Origin: Zingiber officinale
Taxonomy: Eukaryota > Streptophyta > Magnoliopsida > Zingiberales > Zingiberaceae
Reading direction: 5' to 3'
Assembly: GCF_018446385.1 (NCBI RefSeq)
Contig: NC_056001.1
Location: forward strand, 109,160,436-109,224,435
DNA: 64,000 nucleotides
Shown: in pieces, positions 11,448-21,939 of the stretch
Position numbering within the stretch: the stretch's first letter is position 1
Layout of the letters: each line of letters starts with the position of its first letter
Position numbers and translations under genes: made by a program
The notes under the pieces: model-generated
Told to the model about the DNA's origin: nothing
The model's database searches: none
Seen by the model: the letters and a program-made list of their open reading frames with translations, nothing else

Positions 11448-14400
11448 TGTAAAATACCGAATATAGGCGAATATTAATAAGGGAATTTTTCGGAATTTTT
11501 TGAGATTTTCCGGGAATTTTTCGGAGCTCGTACGGACGAATTAACGGGGATAAAAACGGGATCCGGGAAAGCCTGTTTAGGCTACCCCTTTTAAGTGAGG
11601 AAAAGTTATTTTTCTTTTCATTTTCTTTTCCTTTTTCTTTTTACTTATTTCCTTTCTCTTCCCCGCCGAACCCGTGCGTGCCCTAACCCCTCCGGCGCCG
11701 ATTCTCCTCCTCAATCCTCCCGAGCTCTTCGTCCTCCACCCGACGGCGCCATCTTGCACCGCCACTTTACCGAGCCGCGCGCCGATCACCGGCTACAGGA
11801 AATCAGTGTCGATGCCTGTGCCCTAGTGACCCGCGTCTCCCTCCCCCTTTTTCGATGCCGACGGTTCCTTCTTCTTTCCCAGAGCTGACGCGCCCTTCTT
11901 CTTCATTCCTCGTGTCTTCATCACCGCCGGCGTCTGAGTATCACCCGAGTCTTCGCTTCTTCGAGTCAGGGACAGGAGCCGAGCACTCGAATGGATCTGT
12001 TGCCGGTGCCCTAGAACTATCACCGGCCGAGCCCTCCAAAGGACTGCCCCCCTTGCTGTCCTGACCATCGTTTTCCTCTCCGGAGGACAAGTGACGCCGG
12101 GAGTAATGGCTGAGAACACTGTCCGAGTCCTTCCTCCGAACCCTGAGCAGTGCCGGTTGCCGCTCCTCCTCAGCCCTAGTGCCGGCACAAGGATTGGGTA
12201 AGGCATTTTGATTTTTGATTTATAAGTTTGTTGAGGTTTGAATGCTAAGTGTGTTCATTGATTGAGGATTTAGATTACACTCTAGTAATTGAAAACTAGT
12301 GAGAGTAATTGATGTAGAGCGTGAAAGAATAAAGTGATTAAACTTGAAGGAGTAATTTTACAGTTATTGTAGCTGGTTCTGTGATGTATATGTGAAGTAT
12401 TGAAATAAACTGAGTAAGGGATTTTGGGGACGATGTGTTAAAGTTTGATAAAGTTGTAGAAGTTTGAGATTTAATGTAAAGGTATTACACCGAGTTGATA
12501 AATGAGGTTGATTGATCATTATGTTGGCGTGCTGCCACAGATAGGTTGTTTGTTGTAGTAGGTTGATAAATAGGAGGTTAATCAATAGTCGTATTCAATT
12601 ATGATTATCCTAAATAGGTTTGAGGATGTAATTTAACTAATTAATTTATATGTAATTAGCTAAATCTGTATATCATGTATTACATGACCTTGATGCGAGA
12701 AGAGCATCTCGACATTGGATTTGATTGGATTTGGACCTTCCGATAGGATGCGGGTACCTATTGACTTATCTTTTATGATATTGTCATTAGATATGCATAG
12801 TATTTTATAACTACAAGCAATGAACATGTTTGCCTTTGGTATGTCACTGTTTGATATCCATAGCATGTTAGATTTGTCGCCTGTGAAGTATCCGTACTTA
12901 TATCTTGTGATTTGTTACCATGAGTATCTTGTTGCCATGAGTACTTAATTACCATGAGTATCTTAGTTTCTAGAATAAGTGACATACCATGTTTTACTGA
13001 GGTTAGGACTAGGTTCTGGACTTTTGGTTTCAGTCATGTGTATCGAGATTGTCTGATACTTAGGTTTTATGCCATGACTGGCTTGTGTACCTCTATTTGT
13101 ATATCGTATATGATTCGTGTACCTAGACCTTGATTCTTGATATGTGCATATTGTTGGTACATATGTTATGGAAGGAGATATGTTTAGGATCTAGGTTGCT
13201 ATACCATAGAGGACCTGTATGTCCTAGATCCGTGGATTGACCTACTGATACTGTGGTACCCATATTATGTATATATGGATTTATCTATGCTGATCAGGAT
13301 ATTCCATACTTATTATGTTCAGGACATAGGTTTTTGATATTCTATCTGACCTGTGTACTATAGATTTTGGTATGTGACCATCATTTTTACAGTACCCATT
13401 TTGTATATATGGATATGGTTATGTTGATTAGTTTTTGTTATGCATAGTGACATGCATCATGATTGCATGCTGTGCGATTGTCGGCTCCACTATGGTTGAG
13501 CCCATCGCCAGTTACATGTACTGCACACACCCCCACTCATGGTTTAGTGGTATATCAGGCAGGTGTGTGGCGGTTCTGCTGTTTGGCTCCGTTGGTCATA
13601 TGACCCAGCGTGGTAGCCGGCAGTCAGTTCCGCTCTGTTTGGCTCCGCTGGCATTTAGTGTAGCAGCGTAGTAGCCGGCGGACTCAGCGTGGTAGCCGGC
13701 AGAGATACCTCCCCCGTCATCGTGTACCGGGAGTTGAGAGCATTGAGCTCCCCCATTTATGATTTGGGGTCACAGGACAGGAGTACTCCGACAGCATCCC
13801 GTCCACTCGGTCACTCATCAGGAGCAGTGACGACAGAGTGCACGGTTGTCATAGCCCTACCCACTCGGTCTCGCCATTTGTGTGTGAGAGGACTGACTGG
13901 CGTCAGGGGTGACCAGGACGCATCATTAGCATCATATGCATTGATGTATTTATATTATTGTGATTGTGTTTGCTGCATTTGGTTGCTGCATTTTGGTTGG
14001 ATGCATACCTTTGACCTGCATACAGGATTATTGACACTTTCGGTTTGACGACCCTTTTGTCTGGATAGGAGTTCCTGGTGAGTACAGCTTCCTCAGTTAC
14101 CTTTCAGTTTTACATATTCCCTATATATGATTAGGAAGCTGTATTCCATGTTTGTTGCTGTTAGATATATCTTACTACTCATGTCCATTGGTATTCGCTG
14201 AGTTGTTGAACTCACCCCCGTTGACACTATCTTTTTCAGGTACCAGGTTATTTATGGTGTCGCTTGGAGCATCCTGTCTGCTGGTCCCCACGTCACATCA
14301 GAAGACTTATCGGTTTCACGTATGTTTTGTTTGTTTTATGTATCAGTTTGTTTAACTCTGTACTCTGGTTTTATTTTTGGAGTGTTGACGTTGTTATGTG

Positions 14401-14685
14401 GTATTTTGTATTTATGTTATTGGTTGTGTAAGTCTAGCCGGCTAGCAGTTTTGTGTTTTGGTTTTGGTACAGCCGAGTGGGCTGCTTTATTTTTAACTGT
14501 GTGGTTGTGTCAGCCAGAGGCTGAATTTGATATTAACTGCGTGGTGTTTGTTTTCTTTTATTGTTATTATTCCAGTCGCATGTGGCTGAGGTATATAGTG
14601 TTTGTAGAAAAGTTTCAGATTGTCCGCCGTACAGGGGAGATGCTGCCGAAATTTCTTCGGACAGAGACCCCTCCGGGGCGTGACA
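11448..14685 (+). repeat. 3' LTR of the nested Tekay-like element
   Basis: Direct repeat of 3866-7049, 3238 bases long, ending GGGCGTGACA and followed by the CGTGA target duplication. It keeps several bases that the 5' copy has lost, for example longer C runs near 13710 and 14215. An open frame beginning at 14620 crosses the LTR edge into Tat pol by chance, and the Tat part really starts at 14691. Confidence 0.92.
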
Positions 14686-14690
14686 CGTGA

Positions 14691-17600
14691 TTCCAGGAGA
14701 GCTGCCGAGCAGGGTCTGCCCCCCCCGGAGTTAGCGACCCAGATACAGAGGATGGAGGAGGAACGGGCCGCAGCGGGACGTGCTCGTCAGACCTGGCCCG
14801 ACCTAGCCGGCCCATCTAACCAAGCTGGCCTCGGGGAAGACCGAAGAGACGCTGGAGAACTGGAGAACCGGGGCAACACTGCTGTGCGAGAGATCGGTAT
14901 GATTTCAGGAGGGCCCACTGACGGGGACTCAGGCCGAGCCCACAAGTCACACGTTCGGCGGTTGTATGTGGGAGCCGTGGGATGCAACCACGAGCAGGCC
15001 TCCGGCCCTGTTATTAGAGTTGGGCCTCAAGACCTGGAGGGTCTGGAGCTGCCCCACGACGACGCCCTCATAATCAAAGCCGTTATTGCTAACAGCCGAG
15101 TGGCTCGGGTCTTTGTGGATACCGGGAGCTCGGTTAATATTTTATTCAGAGCTGCGTTCGAGGAGATGCAAATTGATGCCGCTGAGCTCCAACCCGTAAC
15201 CATTTCCTTGTATGGGTTCACAGGTAACGAAGTCAAGCCCATGGGTCAGATCAAGCTGGTCATCTCTATGGGCACTGAGCCACTGGTGCGCACCCGGAGG
15301 AGCACTTTCATTGTGGTGGATTCGCCTTCCTCCTACAACGTCATCCTGGGGAGGCCAGCTCTGCATGAGTTCCGGGCCGCCGTCTCCACTTTCCACCAGA
15401 AGATCAAGTTCTCGGTCGGCGAGCGGGTCGGAGAAGTTAAGGGAGAGCAGAAGGTGTCTCGAAGCTGCTACATCGATATGGTCCGGGTGGAGGCGCGCAA
15501 GAGCCGGCGGACTCAGGATGGCGGTGTACATGTTATCCAGGAAGAGCCTCTGCCTATTGCCGAGGAGCCTATCCCTTGGGAAGAAATTCGGCTGCATGCG
15601 GATAGAGTAGAGAGCATCACTCGCATTGCCAGTGACTTACCACCGGAGCTTAAGTTGGAGCTGATACAGTGTCTGATCTGCAATAGGGACGTTTTTGCTT
15701 GGTCACCGGAAGAGCTGCCCGGGGTCAGACCAGAAGTAGCTGAGCACAAGCTGCATATTATACCCGAGGCCAAGCCAGTCAAGCAGAAGAAGAGAAACTT
15801 CTCTGCCGACCAGAATAAGATTATTCGAGCTGAAGTGGATCAACTCAGGAAGGCAGGACATGTTCAAGAGGTGCAATTCCCGTCCTGGCTTTCTAACGTT
15901 GTATTGGTGAAGAAGCCTAACAACAAGTGGAGGGTGTGCATAGACTTTCGCGACCTCAACAGGGCCACCCCCAAAGACTGTTATCCTCTCCCGCGGATCG
16001 ATCAGGTGGTGGATTCAACAGCTGGCTGTGAGAGGATATGCATGATGGACGCTTATCAAGGATATCATCAAATACCCTTGGCTAGGGAGGATCAGGAGAA
16101 AGTCAGCTTCATAACAACCGACGGTACTTTTTGCTATACGGTCATGCCATTTGGACTCAGGAACGCTGGGGATACTTACCAAAGGATGATGGACAAAGTC
16201 TTTCGGAGTCAGATCGGGTGGAACGTAGAGGTCTATGTTGATGACATCCTGATCAAGTCCCCCCTGGCGTCCAGTCTAATAAAAGATGTAGAAGAAACCT
16301 GTGGGACTCTAAGGCAATATGGGGTAAAGCTGAATCCCCTGAAATGTCTGTTCGGGGCCAAAGGAGGGAAGTTTCTGGGCTACTTGGTGACTGAACGAGG
16401 GATAGAAGCCAATCCCGAGAAGGTTCAAGCACTTCGGAACATGCAGATCCCTCAGAATCTGAAGGAAACACAGAAGCTGGTCGGCAGGATAACAGCACTG
16501 TTCCGATTCATCTCCAAATCTGCAGATCGAGCGGCGCCCTTCTTCAAAGTGCTCAGGAAAGCAGCCAAGTTTCAGTGGACGGAAGAATGCACACAGGCCT
16601 TTGAGGAGCTAAAGCAATACCTGGAGTCCTTGCCATCACTGTTCAAGCCTGTTGTGGGAGAGCCCCTTTGGGTCTACTTGTCAGCCACCCCCGAGGCCGT
16701 GGGGGCCGTGCTGGTTAAAGAACAGGACAGTGTACAATGGCCAGTGTATTTTTTCAGTCATCTATTGAAGGGGGTTGAGTCTCGGTACACGGCCCTGGAA
16801 AAGTTGGTTTACGGACTTGTTCTAATGGCTCGGCGCCTCCGACCGTATTTTTTGGCGCATCCCATCACTGTCCTGACAAACAGTACAATGGGCCGAGCTC
16901 TCACCAAGGTGGAGGTAGCGGGTCGGCTTATCAAATGGGCGACCGAGCTAGGGGAATATGATATACAGTATCAGCCCCGAACCGCGATCAAAGCACAGGC
17001 TCTGGCGGATTTCTTGACAGAAGTTTATCAAGTAGACTCGGAGGAGGTCTGGAAAATTTATGTAGACGGATCAGCTACCCAGCGGGGAAGTGGTGTAGGT
17101 GCACTTCTAATATCTCCGCAGGGAGACATTATGCAGCTGGTTGTACGGCTAAATTTCAGAGCTACCAACAATGAGGCAGAGTATGAAGCCCTATTAGCAG
17201 GTTTGCAAGCAGCTCGGCATGTGGGGGCAAGCCGAGTCGTAATATACTCGGATTCACAGCTAGTAACTCAGCAGGTGACCGGACATTTTGAAGCAAACAA
17301 CGAAAAGATGTAAGTTTACAAGGAAGTCTATGAGAAGATGAGGAAAGATTTTAAAGAAGTCACAGTCACCAAGATTCCCAGGTCGGAAAATGAAAGGGCA
17401 GATGAACTAGCTAAAATGGCCAGCTCCCTGACTACTTGGGTACTTGACAGATCTATAGCGCAGACCTTCCTTATAGCTCAGATCGATCTGTAAAATAATC
17501 TGGGAGGAGTTATTGATTGGAGGGCGCCCATAATGAGTTTCCTCCAGCAGGGAATTGTACCCGCCAACCTAGAAGAGGTACGTATGCTCAAGAGACAGGC

Positions 17601-18741
17601 CCATTCTTATGTTATGATTGGAGATCAACTGTACAAAAGGTCTTTCTCCAGACCTCTTGTCAAGTGCTTGAATATGGAAGAAGCAGATCAGGCCTTGCGG
17701 GAGATACATTTGGGATGCTGTAGCAACCACGCAGGTGGAAGAACACTGGCTCGGAAGGTGCTATTGGCCGGGTATTTCTGGCCTACCTTGCAGAGGGACG
17801 CACAGAAGCTGGTGAATACTTGTTTGTCATGCCAAAGGTACCAGAACCTGACGCACCGACCTATAGAGCTGCTGAGAACTTCCATAGTGTCTTGCCCTTT
17901 TGACTAGTGGGGTATGGACATCGTAGGACCTTTCCCGATGGCTACCGGGCAAAGACGTTTCTTGCTGGTAGCAGTAGATTACTTCTCCAAGTGGGTGGAA
18001 GCGGAAGCTCTGGACAAAATCACTGAAGATGCGGTGATCCAGTTCTTATGAAAAAATATCTTTTGCAGATTCGGCTTGCCTCACAAATTGGTGTCGGACA
18101 ATGGCAGACAATTTCAAGGACGCAAAATACAAAATTGGTGCAAGGGGTTCAGCATAACTCAGGCCTTCACTTCGGTGGCTCATCCGCAAAGCAATGGTCA
18201 GACAGAGGTAGTCAATCGAGAAATAGTGCGGGGGCTCAAAGTCAAGCTGGATCACACGGGAGGCAGTTGGGTGGACGAGCTGCCGAGCATTTTGTGGGCC
18301 TATCGTACGACACACCGAGAAAGTACAGGTTTGACACCTTTCCATTTAGTATATGGCAATGAAGCAGTGGTACCTCTGGAGGTCGGGATACCGTCCGTGA
18401 GAAGAATGATGTATGATGAAGGGAACGTAGAGCGACGGCTGGCTGAGCTAGATTTCATCAGCGAAATCCGTGAACAAACAGCTGCCAGGTTGGAGGCCTA
18501 TAGACAGAGAATGAGGCAAAACTATAATAGAAGGGTGATCCCCCGATTCTTCGGAGAAGGAGATCTCGTCTGGAAGCAGATGAAGCCCTTAGGGGAAATG
18601 ACGAAGTTGGCTCCTTAATGGGACGGACCATACAAAGTTATCAAGAAATTGGCATCGGGGGCCTATTATTTGCAGGACGCTCAAGGAAGGAAGCTGGATC
18701 GACCTTGGAGTGCTAACTACCTACAGCCCTATCGAGTTTGA
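14691..18741 (+). pseudogene. pol: Tat gag-pol: protease, RT, RNase H, second RNase H, integrase; five nonsense codons
   Basis: One frame runs from the resumed gag to the final TGA at 18739. Protease shows VFVDTGSSVN (about 15111-15140). RT has RVCIDFRDLN, MMDAYQGYHQI and an intact YVDD (about 16234). The first RNase H (about 16660-17030) lacks clear catalytic residues, whereas the second (17050-17440) keeps Asp, Glu, Asp and Asp in YVDGSA, NNEAEYEA, YSDSQ and ENERADELA. Integrase has an H-H-C-C zinc site (17705-17850) and D-D-E residues in MDIVGPF, SDNGRQF and TEVVNRE. The frame is never shifted, but stops occur at 17311, 17491, 17905, 18049 and 18616. Each is TAA, TAG or TGA and would be one C-to-T change from a Gln or Arg codon. 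Confidence 0.95.
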
Positions 18742-18867
18742 GGGGGCTGACTCTGTTGACGTAGGCCGGGTCAGGCGAGGGGCGTGGAGACAATAGGATA
18801 GTCAAGTAAAAATTCGAAAAGACATGTGTACATGTAACAATTTCTCAGTTTGAGTGGCTGGTACAGA

Positions 18868-21256
18868 TCATTTGAAAGGAGCAAAAATCTCATCCGGAAA
18901 GCCTTGAATGATTTGGTCGTGATTCAAAAAGTCTGCGGAGGGGACGGACCTCAAGAAGTCCTGTGCATGCAGTTGCCTGATAACTCCAGCCGCCGTGTAG
19001 GGTACGGACGCAGCAAAGCGTGCCCCAGCCTGGGATAAAAATTCAGGAGAGCTCAGATAGGACCTTCGACTTCGCAGGCAACGATCAACCTCTCCTTCTT
19101 GATAGACCGCCAGGGCGGTAGATACTCCCGTCAAAGCCGCTCGAGACTGGGATAGTTCTGCTCTCAGAGCCCTCAGTTCAGCTGCTTGAGTTTCCAGTTG
19201 AGCCGCCTGGACCTCCAATTTATGGTTCCTCTCCTGCAGAAGGGTATCCTTGGATTGTATTTCCTGAGCCTGATGGGCTAGTTGTCGCTGATACCCCGCC
19301 ACAGAGGCAGCTCTTTCCTCTTTTATAGCTCGGAGCTCATCTTTCACCTGTATCAGGGACCGTTTCTGACGGTCGGTCTGATTGGTTAGGGCTTGAATCT
19401 CCGCCTGCAAAGCATAGCTGGCTTGGGCAGGGTCGTTCAGTTGCAGCTCTAATTCGGAGACTCTCTCCCGGAGTTCTTTGCTTTCATGATGGAGGGTGTG
19501 GAAGGATTGGTTCAGCACCAAAGATTCGGCGTGAGTCTGGGCGGAAGATATAACCTTCAGTTAAGGCAATACAATAGCAAGGGTAAGGTGAGGAGTACGT
19601 ACTTTGGCCCAGGACTTCGAGAACCTATCCATCTGGACTAACGGCGGCGCGTTACCCATTTGATCAATGCTCTCTGGCCACAAACTGCCGAGGCAGCCTT
19701 TCATCATCAGAAGGCTCGTAGGGGCGTTAGACCGCCGAGCCAAAGCAGCTTCAGAAGGGATGGTGGTCCGGTAGTGATGGCGGGTGGAGGAGGAAGGTTG
19801 AGAAGGGCCGGCGTCAGCACCAGGAGGAGCGGGAGGTGACTTGGGAACGGGCTCAGTGGGCGCGGGGTTTTGATGAGCGCCTGGGCTGTCTTCCTCTGCA
19901 ATAGTAGGGGCGGAGCGGAAAGCAGCTGGTCGTCCCCTGTAGGGGTTGGGAGAGGCTGCCAGATAGAGAAAACAAAAATAAAGAGGGAAGTGATGTCGGA
20001 GCCAGTCACGACGGCAGCATGGGGCAATGTGGTAGTATAAGGAACAGAATCAAGCGTTAATAAAGTTAGACCTGGTCTTCGGCGCCGCTTGTGAAGCAGG
20101 GGCTGGTTATTAGAGTCAGAGTCATCAGAGCGAGGCTGACCCTGTGAAGAGGCTGCCGCACCCCTGTCTGTGGCGCCCCGGCCGGATGAGCTTAGACCTG
20201 CGCGATGAAGAGTTGCGCGACCACGTCTAGAGGCCCGGAAGGCTCCTCGGAAGATACGTCCGACCGGGCGAGCGACTTGATCACAACCCCGACCTCGGCT
20301 CGAGGCGGCAGGCGAAGGAGAAGCGGCGTGTGAGGCAGGGCTGGGAGCAGGCTGGGTCGCTGCCCCAAATGAGGCGGATCCAAGATGAGGGAGTAGCCTC
20401 CTCTCCAAGATTGCCCGACCGCGTCGCAGTATTTCCAGATCATCGAGGGGCAAAGGCATAACCTCTGAGGCGCGATGCAGAACCTCCGCTGTAGGCACCA
20501 ACACGAAAGGTCATTCTCACAAAGAAAATGGTCGAAAGCGAGGGAAAGGGGGCTCAGCCTGAACTTACCTAAGGAGTGCGGTGTTTCAGAGGAAACGAGG
20601 CTCAGCCGGAAAAAGGAAAGTAGGTCCTCAAACAGCAGTCTGGTCAGATTCAAGCGCCAATCCTCCATGCGGGTCGCAGCCATAGTATAAGGAAGGTCCA
20701 TATAGAATTCTTCCAACGCCGGAGTCAGAGGCAGCGCAGATTGCCAGCGCGGAGGCCAATCCACTTCTTCGGGAAATCGGAGAAAAAAGAATTTTTTCCT
20801 CCAGTTAGCGCTGGGAGGAGGAAGAGGAGAGAAGAAAGCAGTCTGACGACTAGCCTGGAAGTCAAAAAGACCATCGGCGTGCCGAGCAAGAGCAAAAAAG
20901 CAATGAAAGAGGGGAGCGGACCAGGAAACCTCGCAAACTTCGCAGAGTATTACAAAGCCACATAAAATCTTTATGGAATTGGGAGTTAGCTGACCTAAAG
21001 GGATCTTAAAGTAGCGGCACACTCCAGACAGAAAAGGATGCGAGGGTAGACGAAGACCAGATACAAATTGCTCAGTAAAGAAAGTACAAAAACCAGGCGG
21101 GGGATCGAAGTACAAGTTCACACCAGTAGGGATGATGGGGCAAAAGGTGGTAGGGATTTCGTAAGTGTACCGTAGGTCATCCCAATCCAACTCAGCGAAA
21201 GTTGAAGCGCCTGGGAAGTGCTCCGCCAGCAAGGAAACCCAAGAAGGAGAGGCCAT
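18868..21256 (-). CDS. Antisense gene A: intact four-exon PF04195-like plant transposon protein
   Basis: Read on the minus strand, the exons 21256-20569, 20488-20072, 19955-19603 and 19554-18868 join in phase into one 714-codon frame without a stop. All introns have GT...AG ends; the last (48 bases) is unusually short for a plant. Residues 1-229 form the PF04195-like region with WVSLLAEHFPG, the next ~250 are Pro/Ser/Arg-rich, about 505-635 form a Gln/Glu/Ala-rich coiled coil, and the last ~75 form a C-terminal region ending PDEIFAPFK. The ATG at 21256 was chosen because it follows a TATA-like box by about 165 bases and opens the conserved region. The gene lies downstream of and opposite to Tat pol, like the antisense extra ORFs of other Tat elements. 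Function is unknown. Unlike pol and gene B it carries no nonsense codon. Confidence 0.75.
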
Positions 21257-21419
21257 TGCAGGGGAGATTATCCCAGGAGATAGAAAGAACAGACGAAAAG
21301 AAGAGGCTTGGAGAAAAGGAAGGAGCGCGGCGCAATCTCGGGAAAAGTCAGTCGGCGGCGACGTTTGAGTGTTCCGTGGTGATGGCGAATCGTAACAGAA
21401 GGGAGAGAGGAAGAAGGTA

Positions 21420-21431
21420 CTTATAGGTATG
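21420..21431 (-). promoter_or_regulatory. TATA-like box before gene A
   Basis: On the minus strand CCTATAAGTACC lies about 165 bases upstream of the gene A start, with a pyrimidine-rich leader between. Genes B and C have TATA-like boxes at similar distances, which suggests each antisense gene has its own promoter. A second candidate (CTTTTATACC, about 21786-21777) lies further upstream. Confidence 0.45.
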
Positions 21432-21939
21432 GTGGGGGAAGGATATTTTCGTAAGTTAGCAACGGACGGTTGATACAGGGGCGGAAGCAGACAGGGAGCG
21501 CCCTGTGATGAGCCTCGAGAATATAACCAGAGGGCATTATAGGAAAGGCAGGGGCTCGAGGTACGAGGCGCCTCATGAGGTACGAAAAAAGAGGAAAGAG
21601 AAAAAAGGGGAGAAAGGGGCGCACTCAGTTCAGCCAGCTTTTCGCCGAACAAGTGATTGCCTCGTAAGGACAAGCGGGGGCGGAAGCAGCCATCAGAAAG
21701 AAAGGTGGAGCAGATCAGCGAACTGCATGGACACGCGTCAAAGACAAAAAGTGAAAACTGGCCCTCGCCAGGCTCGGTATAAAAGCGACTATTGGGAGGA
21801 GAGCGACGTAGCAAAGGCAAAATAAGCAAGAGCAAGCTAAGAACAACCATCCAAAGTTCAGTAAGACCAAGCGAATAAGTACAATCACGGAAGGTTCAGC
21901 ATCAACACATAAAAGGCGAACATTACAATACATCGCTCA

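Larger units (their letters stand above)
3866..14685 (+). mobile_element. Nested Tekay-like Ty3/gypsy retrotransposon with decayed pol
   Basis: A 10.8-kb element with LTRs of about 3.2 kb, TG...CA ends, CGTGA duplications and a polypurine tract before 11448. Only about 4.4 kb lies between the LTRs. No gag or protease is recognisable, and pol starts in the middle of reverse transcriptase near 8940 and is full of stops. The integrase C-terminus has a chromodomain-like segment (DEEVTWELED), which suits a chromovirus, and very long LTRs suit the Tekay/Del clade. The LTRs differ by roughly one base per 100 outside a few patches, so a copy that could not encode its own proteins seems to have moved fairly recently. 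Confidence 0.9.

Noticed and set aside
14620..14690. N-terminus of an 897-residue protein running from the Tekay LTR into Tat pol
   Set aside because: The open frame crosses the insertion junction by chance. The real upstream part of pol is the gag at 2820-3865.
15142..15597. Minus-strand frame of 151 codons opposite Tat protease/RT
   Set aside because: Shadow of the pol coding strand with no independent homology.
20192..21850. Long minus-strand frame read as one 552-residue protein from 21850
   Set aside because: The part before 21256 is leader and promoter sequence, and after 20569 the frame continues into an intron and a wrong phase. Gene A is the spliced reading.
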